A DNA stretch of 64,000 nt, from assembly GCA_020630715.1 (NCBI GenBank), contig JAHDIQ010000001.1:170164-234163 (forward strand), in the 5' to 3' direction. Shown here piece by piece: positions 35,815 to 45,236 of the stretch (position 1 is the stretch's first letter; each line of letters starts with the position of its first letter). The notes under the pieces are model-generated. The model ran no database searches. It saw only the letters and a program-made list of their open reading frames with translations, and was not told the DNA's origin. This DNA comes from Nonlabens sp. GTDB lineage: Bacteria; Bacteroidota; Bacteroidia; Flavobacteriales; Flavobacteriaceae. The position numbers and the translations under genes are program-made.

Positions 35815-38640
35815 ATGAAAAATTACTACACAACTGCCTTGAAGTTTTTTGTTTTACTTACAGTAATTATTGCATTTACTGGTTGTAATAAAGACAAGAC
35901 TGAAATTGAAAAAACGAGAGGACTACATGAAAGTTTTCTAGAAAATAGTCCTTTTGCAGAAACTAAGAACTTGTCTAAAGAGAAACGAAAAGAATTGCGA
36001 TTACCTCCTAATGCTTATAATGAGCATTTATGGGAATTAACGATGAATCCGCGATTAGGAATTCCTACTCCATTTTTAGTAGAAGCAACAGCAATGCAAG
36101 AAGGAGCACCTGGAACAGCGGCTACTCCATGGGTTGAGCGCGGTCCTTTTGATACGGCAGGAAGAACTAGAGTTGCATTTTTTGACCTTAATGATGTAGG
36201 AGCAAACAACGGTGATGGTGTAGACTACAACCGTGTTTTTGCTGGTGGTGTAGGCGGTGGCTTATGGGTAAACGACAATATCCTAAGCGCAAACTCTTCA
36301 TGGACAGTCGTTCCTGGAATTGCTGGAGATTTAAGCGTTAATTGTTATGCCATTGATCCTAATGACTCACAAACTATTTATATAGGTACTGGTGAACAAT
36401 ATACTTTAGGTGCTGCCGTAGGGAATGGAGTTTACAAAAGTACAGATGGTGGTACAACGTGGAATAATGTAAACATAACTCCTGCTGGACCAGGAAATCT
36501 ATCTGGAGGATCAGCTAGTCTTTTTGATGCAGGAATCTTTTTTGTTAACGACATCATCGTGAGAGATAATAATGGAACTAGCGAAGTCTATGTAGGTGTA
36601 GGTTCAACCGTTTATGCCACTCCTAATGGTAATATAGGTAATCCTAGCAATTTCTTAGGTACTTTTAACGGAGGACTATATAGAAGCACAAATGGTGGAA
36701 CCAACTGGAATAGAATAGAAAACCCATCTATGGCATTTACCTTTTCTGGAACTACTGGGTTTATAAGCCCTAACGATTTTGAATTAGGTGCAGATAACAC
36801 TCTATATTTTGGAAGTATAGCGAGTCCAGGAATAGGTCAAGGTGGTGGAAGAATCTATTCTAGTCCAGATGGTCTTAACTGGACACTGGAACAAACTATA
36901 TCACAAACAGACCGAATAGAATTAGCTACATCTTCCTCTAATGCTAATCTCATATATATTGCAGCAGAAGGTGCTGGAGGAGCAGATTTATATTCAACAA
37001 CTGATAAATTCAATACGTTTAATGCTATTAATGAACCTGACGATGCAGATAATTCTATATCTCCTACTGATTTTGCACGTAATCAAGCATTTTATGATCT
37101 TGTAATAGAAGTAGATCCTAACAATGACCAAATTATCTACGCCGGTGGTATTGACACTTTTAGATCCATAAATGGTGGAACTAGTTGGTCACAAATTTCA
37201 AAATGGTCTGAAAACCCAAATTTAAACACTTTAAATGTACCTTTTGTACATGCAGATATACATGAACTTACTTTTAGACCTGGTAATTCTAATCAGGCGG
37301 TAATAGGTTCTGACGGCGGTGTTTCTTATGCATCTTCCTTAAGTACAGCTAATTTTAGCACTAATGCTATTCAAAATAGAAATAATGGATTTAACGTGAC
37401 ACAATTCTACTACGGTGATATCGCAGATACTGATATTGCAGATGGTGATGATCTAGCAGGTGGAACACAAGATAATGGTTCACGTATCGTTAACGATGCG
37501 AGTGCAACAGGCCTGAATACCTTTTTTGATCCCATAGGTGGAGATGGTGCTTTTACCGAGATTGATGCACAAGACAACTATGCAGTATTATCAGTTACAA
37601 GTTCTACACATTTTAGAGTAAACTGGCCTATCCCTTCAAATGCTAATATTAATAGCCTTTTTGGTTCTGGACAACTTTATATCATCAATCAAGGAAATGA
37701 CGGTGACTTTATTAATGTTGCAGAACTTGATGAAAACCTAGATTACTTTTATGCAAATAGCAGATCCTTTTCTGGAGCTAACAGTATCTTGCAATGTCAG
37801 TTAACATCTAATAGTGCCTCTTGTACGGATTTAACTAATTTTCTATTAAACAATTCTAGACCTACAGCAATGAAGGTGTCACCATTCACCAGCGTAAGCA
37901 GTAAGTTATTTGTGGGAACGGTAAATTCAAAACTAATACGCATAGATAACGCTAACACTCCATTTAATACATGGACAGATATTTCTGGACCACAGTTCCT
38001 AGGTTCGGTATCAGATATTGAATTTGGTGACTCTGAACAAGAAATTTTTGTGACGATGCACAATTATGGTGTTCAAAGCATCTGGTATACCACTGATGGT
38101 GGGACAACGTGGACTGGAAAAGAAGGAAACCTTCCTGATGTTCCAGTAAAGGCAATTCTTAAAAACCCATTACTTACAGAAGAGGTTATTATAGGTACAG
38201 AGGAAGGAATTTTTGTTACTGGAGATTTCAACAGTGCTAGTCCTAACTGGATTCAAACTAACAATGGAATGACGTCTGTAAGAGTAGTAGACCTTGATCT
38301 AAGAGCTAGTGACAACACCATTCTAGCATCTACTCACGGTCGCGGTATGTTTACTGGTACATTTACAACGTTAGGTTTTAACGAGGTTGCATCAACTAAC
38401 AATCGGGTTCGCTTATTTCCTAGTCGCAATAATGGAACTTTTAATCTAACATCAAATACTGTTTTACAAGATGCTACGATTTCCATTTATAACTTGAGTG
38501 GTCAGGAGGTTTTTAACGAGAAAATGACACTCTCAGATCAACAACAAAGCATCTCATTAAACAATCCTGCGAGTGGCATGTATATCCTAAAGGTGACAAA
38601 TGGCACTTATAACCGATCGTTAAAAATGATTGTTAACTAG
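35815..38640 (+). CDS. Asp-box beta-propeller surface lipoprotein with T9SS type A tail
   Basis: A 941-residue exported protein with a lipobox (FTGC, C24), a charged N-terminal helix (KNLSKEKRKELRLPPNAYNEHLWE), then sortilin/BNR-type propeller blades with Asp-boxes (STDGGTTWNN, STNGGTNWNR, SINGGTSWSQ, TTDGGTTWTG). The last ~75 residues (RLFPSRNNGTFNLTS, ISIYNLSGQEVF, PASGMYILKVTNG) are a T9SS type A sorting domain. Both a lipid-anchor signal and a T9SS signal are present, which is unusual. It starts 20 bases after dgt. Its stop overlaps the dxs stop on the other strand by 8 bases, leaving no room for a terminator. Confidence 0.88.
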   Translation: MKNYYTTALKFFVLLTVIIAFTGCNKDKTEIEKTRGLHESFLENSPFAETKNLSKEKRKELRLPPNAYNEHLWELTMNPRLGIPTPFLVEATAMQEGAPGTAATPWVERGPFDTAGRTRVAFFDLNDVGANNGDGVDYNRVFAGGVGGGLWVNDNILSANSSWTVVPGIAGDLSVNCYAIDPNDSQTIYIGTGEQYTLGAAVGNGVYKSTDGGTTWNNVNITPAGPGNLSGGSASLFDAGIFFVNDIIVRDNNGTSEVYVGVGSTVYATPNGNIGNPSNFLGTFNGGLYRSTNGGTNWNRIENPSMAFTFSGTTGFISPNDFELGADNTLYFGSIASPGIGQGGGRIYSSPDGLNWTLEQTISQTDRIELATSSSNANLIYIAAEGAGGADLYSTTDKFNTFNAINEPDDADNSISPTDFARNQAFYDLVIEVDPNNDQIIYAGGIDTFRSINGGTSWSQISKWSENPNLNTLNVPFVHADIHELTFRPGNSNQAVIGSDGGVSYASSLSTANFSTNAIQNRNNGFNVTQFYYGDIADTDIADGDDLAGGTQDNGSRIVNDASATGLNTFFDPIGGDGAFTEIDAQDNYAVLSVTSSTHFRVNWPIPSNANINSLFGSGQLYIINQGNDGDFINVAELDENLDYFYANSRSFSGANSILQCQLTSNSASCTDLTNFLLNNSRPTAMKVSPFTSVSSKLFVGTVNSKLIRIDNANTPFNTWTDISGPQFLGSVSDIEFGDSEQEIFVTMHNYGVQSIWYTTDGGTTWTGKEGNLPDVPVKAILKNPLLTEEVIIGTEEGIFVTGDFNSASPNWIQTNNGMTSVRVVDLDLRASDNTILASTHGRGMFTGTFTTLGFNEVASTNNRVRLFPSRNNGTFNLTSNTVLQDATISIYNLSGQEVFNEKMTLSDQQQSISLNNPASGMYILKVTNGTYNRSLKMIVN

Positions 38641-40399
38641 ACAGTCTTTGGACTAATTTGAATAAAGAGTTTTGATCTATTCCAGCGATTTGATGCAACT
38701 CGCTGGTAGCACCGTGTTGTATAAATTGATCTGGTATTCCTAATTTGTGGATCGTATTTGTATACGCTTTCGCGAAAGCGTAATCCATCACCACACTACC
38801 AAATCCACCTACCACGGTTCCATCTTCAATAGTTATGATATGGTCATGATTCTCAAATACTTCATCTAAGACTGCAGTATCTAAAGGTTTCAAGAATCGC
38901 ATATCCAGATGAGTAATTGATAATGATTCTTGCTGGATTAATTCATCCACCATCGCACCGATAGCGCCTATGCTTAAAATAGCAATGCGTTTACCGCGAT
39001 GCATATACCTTGCTTTACCTAATTCCAGTTTTGTAAAAGGTTGTTTCCAGTCTGCAATACGACCACGACCACGCGGATAGCGTATCGCCATAGGTTGTTG
39101 CAGTCCTAATTGTGCCGTATACATCATATTGCGTAACTCGATGGCATCCATAGGAGCAGTGATAATGATGTCTGGAATGCAATTCAAATAAGCTAGATCA
39201 AAATTACCATGATGCGTGGCGCCATCTTTACCTACAATCCCAGCACGATCTAAACAGAAAATAACAGGTAGCTTTTGCAAGGCTACATCGTGAATCACCT
39301 GATCATAAGCACGCTGTAAAAAGGTGGAGTAAATATTACAAAATGGGATTAATCCTTGAGTCGCCATTCCAGCGGCTAGTGTTACGGCATGTTGCTCTGC
39401 AATTCCTACGTCATAAGCACGATCTGGCATCGCGTCCATCATAATCTTAAGAGAACTACCAGTAGGCATAGCTGGTGTGATACCTACAATATGTTCATTT
39501 TGTTGCGCTAATTCTAAAATAGTGTGTCCAAAAACATCCTGAAACTTAGGTGGTAATTGACTAGTATCTGCTGGTGTTAGTTCACCTGTTGTTTTATCAA
39601 ATTTACCAGGTGCATGATATCGTACCTGATCAATTTCGGCTTGTTTTAAACCTTTTCCTTTGATGGTACGTACGTGCAATAATCGTGGCCCTTTTAAACT
39701 TTTCTGACGCTGTAATTCCTTAAGTAAACCATCTAAATCATGTCCATCAATAGGTCCAGAATAATCAAAATTTAAGGCCTCAAAAATATTATCCTGACCA
39801 GTTTCTTTACCAGATTTAGTGGTAGTAAGGTATTCTTTAAGAGCTCCTACTGCTGGATCTATACCTATCGCATTATCATTAAGGATCACTAATAGATCTG
39901 CGTCACTAACACCTGCATGATTCAAAGCTTCAAATGCCATACCGCTGGCAATACTAGCATCACCTACTACGGCGATGTGCTTGCGATTAACTCCTTTTAG
40001 TTCACTAGCCATCGCCATTCCTAATGCGGCGCTAATTGCTGTTGAGCTATGACCTACGCCAAAGGTATCATACTCACTTTCATCACGTTTAGGAAATCCT
40101 GAAATTCCATTTAATTCTCTATTGGTATGAAAAACATCACGTCGGCCAGTTAATATTTTGTGTCCATATGCCTGATGTCCTACATCCCATACCAGTAAAT
40201 CATCTGGAGTGTTGAATACATAATGTAATGCAATGGTTAATTCAATCACTCCTAGACTTGCCCCTAAATGACCTTCTTTAGTAGCTACGATATCGATGAT
40301 AAAATCTCTTAATTCTTGTGCGATTTGGGGTAGTTCGCTTTCGCGAAAGCGTTTTAAATCATCAAGTGAATTTATTTTAGATAACAAGGTCTGAGACAT
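38633..40399 (-). CDS. dxs: 1-deoxy-D-xylulose-5-phosphate synthase
   Basis: A 588-residue ThDP enzyme, the first step of the MEP isoprenoid pathway (pyruvate plus glyceraldehyde 3-phosphate). Motifs include WDVGHQAYGHKILTGR, the ThDP/Mg GDASIASGMAFEALNHAG with LNDNAIGIDPAVG, GIAEQHAVTLAAGMA with the catalytic Glu, and CLDRAGIVGKDGATHHG. It is slightly shorter than the usual ~620 residues. Two exact palindromes lie inside: copy 11 near the N-terminus (RFRES in LKRFRESELPQIA) and copy 10 near the C-terminus (AFAKA in MDYAFAKAYTNT). A -7 promoter element ends only 4 bases before the ATG, so the mRNA may be leaderless. Confidence 0.96.
   Translation of the reverse strand: MSQTLLSKINSLDDLKRFRESELPQIAQELRDFIIDIVATKEGHLGASLGVIELTIALHYVFNTPDDLLVWDVGHQAYGHKILTGRRDVFHTNRELNGISGFPKRDESEYDTFGVGHSSTAISAALGMAMASELKGVNRKHIAVVGDASIASGMAFEALNHAGVSDADLLVILNDNAIGIDPAVGALKEYLTTTKSGKETGQDNIFEALNFDYSGPIDGHDLDGLLKELQRQKSLKGPRLLHVRTIKGKGLKQAEIDQVRYHAPGKFDKTTGELTPADTSQLPPKFQDVFGHTILELAQQNEHIVGITPAMPTGSSLKIMMDAMPDRAYDVGIAEQHAVTLAAGMATQGLIPFCNIYSTFLQRAYDQVIHDVALQKLPVIFCLDRAGIVGKDGATHHGNFDLAYLNCIPDIIITAPMDAIELRNMMYTAQLGLQQPMAIRYPRGRGRIADWKQPFTKLELGKARYMHRGKRIAILSIGAIGAMVDELIQQESLSITHLDMRFLKPLDTAVLDEVFENHDHIITIEDGTVVGGFGSVVMDYAFAKAYTNTIHKLGIPDQFIQHGATSELHQIAGIDQNSLFKLVQRLSS
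38766..38779. repeat. Palindrome copy 10 (exact), inside dxs C-terminal part
   Basis: Exact core with TAC/GTA arms. Encodes A-F-A-K-A. Confidence 0.95.
40337..40350. repeat. Palindrome copy 11 (exact), inside dxs N-terminal part
   Basis: Exact core. Encodes R-F-R-E-S. With copy 10 this gives two copies in one gene, in different reading frames. Confidence 0.95.
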
Positions 40400-40403
40400 G
40401 CTT

Positions 40404-40411
40404 CAAAGATA
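40404..40411 (-). promoter_or_regulatory. -7 promoter element of dxs
   Basis: TATCTTTG on the minus strand fits TAnnTTTG. Only 4 bases separate it from the ATG, so transcription should start at or very near the start codon. Confidence 0.5.
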
Positions 40412-40481
40412 CCTCTAATGAAACTGAACTCGAAATCGAACTTGAAAATGAAAAAACTACTTTGGAATACTTTAGCAGTAT

Positions 40482-41420
40482 TTAATCAATTTGAAAAATG
40501 ATAGGCAGAGCGTACATGGTATTTACAGGTTTTCCACCATGCTTGGCTGGAATAATTACTGGTAACAGTTTTAGCACTCTTTTCGCCTCTTCCTCATAAA
40601 TATCCTGTGGTGCTCGCACCTTAATATCTTTTATTGTACCCGTTTTAGTTATTGTGAAACCTATAACCACTCTGTATTTTCCATTTTCTAGTTGAGCTAT
40701 ATCAGTTTTGAAATGTTCTTTGAAATGAGAAGTCATACGCTCATTAAAGTATGAGTTAGCTTCACGTTCATTAAGATTTTTTGGTGTATCAGGAAATTTT
40801 GGTTTTTCATCTGGAAAGTAATAGCTAACCGTATTTGAATTATCGTTATCTACTATTCCTTTAATTGCTACAACTTCTCCTACCAAATGTGACGGCGGTG
40901 GTGGCGGTGGTTCTATCATTCCCATAGTCACATCATCACTTATGAATTTTTCATAACTAATAGATTTAGCATGTCGCACATTACAAGTTTTAGGGTCTTT
41001 TGGCGACGCACCAAATCCGCCAGTGATTCCAACGTCTTCTGTAATATTTAGGGAATCCACAACAGTCACCTCATCAATCTTTTGATGATTACCTAAATCA
41101 TCTTTACAACTTAACATTGTTGTTCCCATCACTAGTAATAAGGCTAGTAAAAAAGCTCTATGACTTAACCATTGTCGTTGTAAAACTTGTACTGGTACTT
41201 TGGTACAAATACGATCAAGTTGTGATTTTCTCGCATGACCACATAATTTTGTGCCTTGGTTTGATTTTAAGAATTTCTGGATTTCATTTTCATCCATTAC
41301 TGTAAAATCAACAACTGTTTTACTGCAAGAACTACAGAATCTTCCTTGATCTTTTGGTGTCATTTTATTCCAATCTTCACGACACGGTTCCGGAATACGT
41401 AACTTATAATAGGTACTCAT
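40482..41420 (-). CDS. TonB C-terminal-domain protein with N-terminal cysteine cluster
   Basis: A 312-residue membrane protein. The cytoplasmic N-terminus has a Cys cluster (PEPCREDW ... GRFCSSCSKTVVDFT ... TKLCGHA), likely a metal site. One transmembrane helix (about 87-105, FLLALLLVMGTTML) is followed by a Pro-rich periplasmic stretch (EPPPPPPS). The TonB C-terminal fold follows (about 220-312: YRVVIGFTITKTGTIKDIKVRAP, YEEEAKRVLKLLP). By family, such proteins pass proton-motive energy to TonB-dependent receptors. The cysteine-cluster front end is a variant known in flavobacteria whose role is unclear. It is a monocistronic unit between dxs and tadA. Confidence 0.82.
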   Translation of the reverse strand: MSTYYKLRIPEPCREDWNKMTPKDQGRFCSSCSKTVVDFTVMDENEIQKFLKSNQGTKLCGHARKSQLDRICTKVPVQVLQRQWLSHRAFLLALLLVMGTTMLSCKDDLGNHQKIDEVTVVDSLNITEDVGITGGFGASPKDPKTCNVRHAKSISYEKFISDDVTMGMIEPPPPPPSHLVGEVVAIKGIVDNDNSNTVSYYFPDEKPKFPDTPKNLNEREANSYFNERMTSHFKEHFKTDIAQLENGKYRVVIGFTITKTGTIKDIKVRAPQDIYEEEAKRVLKLLPVIIPAKHGGKPVNTMYALPIIFQID

Positions 41421-41543
41421 AATGAATGGTTTTAGATTTTCTTAACATCAAGTTTCTTGCCAATTACCATTAAAAAACAGCGTGTATTAAAAACAACTTT
41501 TTAGATTTGAGCTTAAGTTTAGATTAAAATTTACTTTTACAGG

Positions 41544-41990
41544 ATGCTAGAACCTTACGACCACGAATACTTCATGAAAAAAGCGCTTCAAGAAGCACAA
41601 ACTGCTTTTGAGCGTGATGAAATACCAGTAGGTGCTGTGATAGTGACCAATAATCGCATTATCGCAAAAGGTCACAACCTCACAGAAACGCTAACGGATG
41701 TAACTGCCCATGCAGAGATGCAAGCCATTACCGCTGGTGCTAGCTTTTTAGGTGGGAAATATTTAAAAGACTGTACCCTTTACGTGACATTAGAACCATG
41801 CCAGATGTGTGCTGGTGCTTTGTACTGGTCACAAATTTCTACCATTGTGTATGGTGCTAGCGACGATCAACGTGGCTATCGGAATATGGGAACACATCTA
41901 CATCCTAAAACTACTGTCGTGTCAGCAATATTAGAAGATGAGTGTAGCAGTATTTTAAAAGAATTTTTTGAACGTAAAAGGAAGATGTAA
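41544..41990 (+). CDS. tadA: tRNA-specific adenosine deaminase
   Basis: A 148-residue zinc deaminase that converts adenosine 34 to inosine in the tRNA-Arg(ACG) anticodon. The zinc/catalytic residues are H56 and E58 in AHAEMQAI, and C86 and C89 in EPCQMCAGALYW. DEIPVGAVIV and GAxDDxRGY-type residues (GASDDQRGYRNMG) support TadA rather than a free-nucleoside deaminase. Normal length. It has a short AT-rich leader and stands alone. The hairpin-forming word AAACCTCACAGGTTTT follows the stop. Confidence 0.94.
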   Translation: MLEPYDHEYFMKKALQEAQTAFERDEIPVGAVIVTNNRIIAKGHNLTETLTDVTAHAEMQAITAGASFLGGKYLKDCTLYVTLEPCQMCAGALYWSQISTIVYGASDDQRGYRNMGTHLHPKTTVVSAILEDECSSILKEFFERKRKM

Positions 41991-42006
41991 AAGACATCTA
42001 TAAACC

Positions 42007-42022
42007 AAACCTCACAGGTTTT
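42007..42022. repeat. AACCTCACAGGTTT word, third site
   Basis: The same 14-base word as at 13167-13180, here between convergent tadA and a small membrane protein gene. It can form a small hairpin (AAACCT/AGGTTT). Confidence 0.6.
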
Positions 42023-42041
42023 AAACTATAAAAACCGACTG

Positions 42042-42284
42042 TTATTCCTCTTCATCATCCTTCAACACATCAGGATTCCAGATGAATGATTTCAGCTTTT
42101 TATGGCGGTATCGTATGATTAAAAATGCTGGCATCAACACAAAAAATAGAAATAAGGTAGCGCCACCTACGATTTTTTGGCCTAGGTAGTAATTCTCTAC
42201 GTCACCACTGTAAATAAAGTAAAACCCTACACATAAAGTGACGATAAAGCCTATTAATGATATGCTTAAGATTTTATTCTCCAT
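42042..42284 (-). CDS. Small two-helix membrane protein, function unknown
   Basis: An 80-residue protein with two transmembrane helices (about 5-25 and 38-57), a basic loop after the second (RYRHKKLKS) and an acidic tail (KDDEEE). N-in/C-in topology is likely. ATG start, codons like its neighbours. No known family recognised. It faces tadA convergently and has the repeat-rich spacer upstream. Confidence 0.72.
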   Translation of the reverse strand: MENKILSISLIGFIVTLCVGFYFIYSGDVENYYLGQKIVGGATLFLFFVLMPAFLIIRYRHKKLKSFIWNPDVLKDDEEE

Positions 42285-42805
42285 TATTTTATAATTCTTG
42301 ACACTTCTAGTTAAATCTACTCGAACAGTTAATAGTAATACTGTGCTTCGAGAGCCTCAGCGCTCGTTTATTCACAAAATTCAAAATCCTCACAAACTAA
42401 CATCGTTCTCGACTTTCGCTCGAACTGGAATAAAGAAACTCACAGCTCACCGACTCACTTACTCAAAAACTAACATACTCATCAACTAAATCGCCTGAAG
42501 CGTACATCTCAACTATTCAAAATTTCGATATTCTGTATTCTTTGATCAATATTCGATATTCAAAAAACTAACATCGTTCTCGAATTTCGCTCGAATTGGA
42601 ATATAGAAACTTATAACTCACTCACAACTCATAGCTCAGCGACTCAAAAACTCACAGCTCATACCTAACTTAATCTAACACAGTGTAAATCTTTATTTTA
42701 AAATTTCGATATTCAATATTCCTTGATCAATATTCGGTATTCAAAAAACTAACATCGTTCTCGAATTTCGCTCGAATTGGAATATAAAAACTCATAGCTC
42801 ACTAA
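42285..42805. repeat. 520-bp gene-free spacer built of degenerate direct repeats
   Basis: This is the only stretch over 300 bases without a gene. Two ~93-bp near-identical direct copies lie at 42519-42611 and 42700-42793. Each contains AAAATTTCGATATTC, TTGATCAATATTCG, AAAAAACTAACATCG and the imperfect hairpin TCTCGAATTTCGCTCGAA. A shorter, more diverged copy of the second half is at about 42394-42441. Between them is low-complexity CTCACAGCTCA/CTCATAGCTCA sequence. A plus-strand frame at 42298-42489 consists of this repeat DNA and is not a gene. Confidence 0.85.
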
Positions 42806-44554
42806 CTAAACCGTCACCTTTAAATTCAATTCTTTCAACTGCTCGTCATCTATAGTAGCTGGTGCGTCTATCATCACATCACGACCACTGTTGTTTTTAG
42901 GGAATGCGATAAAATCACGTATGGTTTCCTGACCACCTAAAATAGAAACTAAACGATCAAAACCAAATGCTAATCCTGCATGAGGTGGCGCTCCATATTC
43001 AAAAGCATCCATTAAAAACCCGAACTGCGCTCGTGCTTCTTCTGGTGTGAATCCTAAATGGTCAAACATCAATGCCTGCAACTGCTTATCAAAAATTCGT
43101 ACAGATCCACCACCTATTTCATTACCATTCATAACTAGATCGTATGCATTTGCACGTACATTTCCAGGATCTGTAGATAGCTTATCAATATCTTCTGGTT
43201 TAGGCGATGTAAACGGATGATGCATTGCATGATACCTTTCGGTATCTTCATCCCATTCTAGTAGTGGGAAATCAATAACCCATAGTGGTGCAAATACTTC
43301 TGGATCACGCAATCCTAGTCGCTCTGCTAGTTCCATGCGTAATGCGCTTAACTGCCCACGAGTTTTATCTGCTGGTCCTGAAAGCACGCAGATTAAATCG
43401 CCTGCTGTTGCACCAGTAGCTTCTGCCCATTGTGCAAGGTCTTCTTGCGAGTAGAATTTATCTACGCTGGATTTAAAACTGCCGTCTTCATTACACTTCA
43501 CATACACCATTCCCATCGCACCTACCTGCGGGCGCTTTACCCAATCGATTAATTTATCAATCTCTTTACGCGTATAGCTTGCGCCACCAGGAACTGCGAT
43601 TCCTACGACTAATTCTGCTTCATTAAATATTTTGAAGTCTCTCGCTTTCGCGAAAGCGGAAATATCTCCAAACTCCATCCCAAAACGAATATCTGGTTTA
43701 TCATTACCATATTTCTCCATCGCCTCACGATAGGTCATGCGTGGGAAATCTGTAACGTCTACGTTCTTTACTTTCTTTAATAAGTGACGCGTCATTTCTT
43801 CAAAGATGTTCAACACATCTTCTTGCTCTACAAAGGACATCTCACAGTCTATCTGTGTGAATTCAGGCTGGCGATCTGCACGTAAATCCTCATCACGGAA
43901 GCATTTTACAATCTGAAAATACTTATCCAGTCCACCTACCATAAGCAATTGCTTAAAGGTTTGTGGTGACTGCGGTAAGGCATAAAATTGTCCTTCATTC
44001 ATACGTGATGGCACTACAAAATCACGAGCACCTTCTGGAGTAGACTTTATAAGTACTGGTGTTTCTACCTCAACAAAATCACGACCTGCTAGAAAATTAC
44101 GTACTTCCATCGCAACTTGTGAACGGAAGATCAAATTCTCACGCACTGGATTACGACGAATATCTAGGTAACGATATTTCATACGTAATTCCTCACCACC
44201 ATCTGTTTTATCTTCTATGGTAAATGGCGGAGTTTTAGATTCACTAAGCACTTCTAGTGATTTTACTAGTATTTCTATGTCACCAGTAGGGATGTTTGCG
44301 TTTTTAGATTCACGCTCTATCACTGTTCCTTTTACTTGAATCACAAATTCACGTCCTAATTGTTGTGCTTTTTCTAGCAATGCTTTGTCGGTGCGCTCTT
44401 CATCAAAAATAAGCTGGGTGATACCATATCGATCCCTTAAATCTACCCAAACCATAAATCCTTTATCACGGGATTTTTGTACCCATCCGGCTAGTGTTAC
44501 TTCTGCATTTATATCGCTAGCTCTTAAGCTACCACAATCGTGAGTTCTGTACAT
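42806..44554 (-). CDS. aspS: Aspartyl-tRNA synthetase (bacterial type)
   Basis: A 582-residue class II synthetase that charges tRNA-Asp. The N-terminal OB anticodon-binding domain ([38 protein letters not shown]) is followed by motif 2 ([23 protein letters not shown]), the bacterial GAD insertion (about 285-420) and motif 3 ([15 protein letters not shown]). Length and GAD insertion mark the long bacterial form. Palindrome copy 12 encodes AFAKA ([10 protein letters not shown]) at the start of the insertion domain. The promoter -7 element lies 22 bases upstream. Confidence 0.97.
   Translation of the reverse strand: MYRTHDCGSLRASDINAEVTLAGWVQKSRDKGFMVWVDLRDRYGITQLIFDEERTDKALLEKAQQLGREFVIQVKGTVIERESKNANIPTGDIEILVKSLEVLSESKTPPFTIEDKTDGGEELRMKYRYLDIRRNPVRENLIFRSQVAMEVRNFLAGRDFVEVETPVLIKSTPEGARDFVVPSRMNEGQFYALPQSPQTFKQLLMVGGLDKYFQIVKCFRDEDLRADRQPEFTQIDCEMSFVEQEDVLNIFEEMTRHLLKKVKNVDVTDFPRMTYREAMEKYGNDKPDIRFGMEFGDISAFAKARDFKIFNEAELVVGIAVPGGASYTRKEIDKLIDWVKRPQVGAMGMVYVKCNEDGSFKSSVDKFYSQEDLAQWAEATGATAGDLICVLSGPADKTRGQLSALRMELAERLGLRDPEVFAPLWVIDFPLLEWDEDTERYHAMHHPFTSPKPEDIDKLSTDPGNVRANAYDLVMNGNEIGGGSVRIFDKQLQALMFDHLGFTPEEARAQFGFLMDAFEYGAPPHAGLAFGFDRLVSILGGQETIRDFIAFPKNNSGRDVMIDAPATIDDEQLKELNLKVTV
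43644..43657. repeat. Palindrome copy 12 (exact), inside aspS
   Basis: Exact core followed by GGAAAT. Encodes A-F-A-K-A. Confidence 0.95.
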
Positions 44555-44576
44555 AATAGGTCACTTTATTAAGGTG

Positions 44577-44584
44577 CAAAAATA
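44577..44584 (-). promoter_or_regulatory. -7 promoter element of aspS
   Basis: TATTTTTG on the minus strand fits TAnnTTTG, 22 bases before the aspS ATG. No clear -33 element was seen. Confidence 0.5.
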
Positions 44585-44734
44585 AGCCGAATTCACCACC
44601 TAAAACAGTAATAAAGTCAAAGAATCGATTGTTTTTATAGTACTGTTACAGTTTATAGATGAATAAATTTTAAATATATTCACTTGTTTTACAGTCTTTT
44701 ATAGCTCTAATGTAAATTTAATGTTACCTAAATG

Positions 44735-44765
44735 TTGTGTAAATATATTTATATCGTTAACTTTG
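44735..44765 (+). promoter_or_regulatory. Promoter of the MORN-like exported protein
   Basis: TTG at 44735-44737, a 20-base spacer, then TAACTTTG at 44758-44765. The ATG follows after 21 bases. This is one of the best -33/-7 pairs in the window. Confidence 0.65.
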
Positions 44766-44786
44766 GTTATCTAAATTATGTAAGTG

Positions 44787-45143
44787 ATGAAAAAAATATT
44801 GATGATCATAGCTCTTTTTGTAGGAGTAATCGCAACAGCACAAGAGGTAAAACCAACGGTAGAACAAATTTCTGATGATATGGTTAAGGTAACTTACTAT
44901 TATCAAAATGGAACGGTAAATCAGGTAGGAACATTTAAAGACAATAAACGTCACGGTGAATGGATCTCTTATAACTTACAAGGTGAAAAAATCGCTCAAG
45001 CAGAATATAACAAAGGAGAAAAATCTGGAAAATGGTTTTTCTGGAATGGAAATCAACTGCGTGAAGTAGATTATAACAACAATGCCATTGTTGCCGTAAA
45101 TACGTGGATTAATGAAAACCCAGTAGCTACTAATAGGCCATAG
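44787..45143 (+). CDS. Exported MORN/YwqK-like repeat protein
   Basis: A 118-residue protein with a signal peptide (ending VIATAQ) and MORN-like repeats of about 23 residues (YYQNGTVNQVGTFKDNKRHGEWISYNLQGEKIAQAEYNKGEKSGKWFFWNGNQLREV type). Relatives carry the database label YwqK family antitoxin, but an exported single gene with no toxin beside it is better described as a surface or periplasmic repeat protein. Start at the ATG 44787, not the GTG 3 bases earlier. A strong terminator follows. Confidence 0.82.
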   Translation: MKKILMIIALFVGVIATAQEVKPTVEQISDDMVKVTYYYQNGTVNQVGTFKDNKRHGEWISYNLQGEKIAQAEYNKGEKSGKWFFWNGNQLREVDYNNNAIVAVNTWINENPVATNRP

Positions 45144-45166
45144 AAATCTTAATTTTTTTTGATTTC

Positions 45167-45197
45167 AAAACTCTCTTGCGTTGTAAGAGAGTTTTTT
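45167..45197 (+). terminator. Terminator upstream of the Roco gene
   Basis: AAAACTCTCTT (45167-45177) pairs with AAGAGAGTTTT (45185-45195), then TT. It ends the MORN gene transcript and isolates the Roco gene. A longer reading of the Roco frame (from 45159) would run through this stem and is rejected. Confidence 0.88.
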
Positions 45198-45236
45198 ATA
45201 TTTAAAATTCTACCAACTACAAGCAAAAACAATACT

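Noticed and set aside
42298..42489. A 63-codon plus-strand open frame in the aspS upstream spacer
   Set aside because: It consists of the degenerate direct repeats and CTCA-rich simple sequence. It has no promoter, no codon bias and no protein-like composition.
44787..45143. Antitoxin of a toxin-antitoxin pair
   Set aside because: The YwqK/MORN family label exists, but the protein is exported, repeat-only, and separated from its neighbours by a terminator, with no toxin gene.
45159..45236. Longer N-terminus for the Roco protein (start at 45159)
   Set aside because: It would translate through the terminator stem of the preceding gene. The ATG at 45237 gives a normal start directly before the LRR region.
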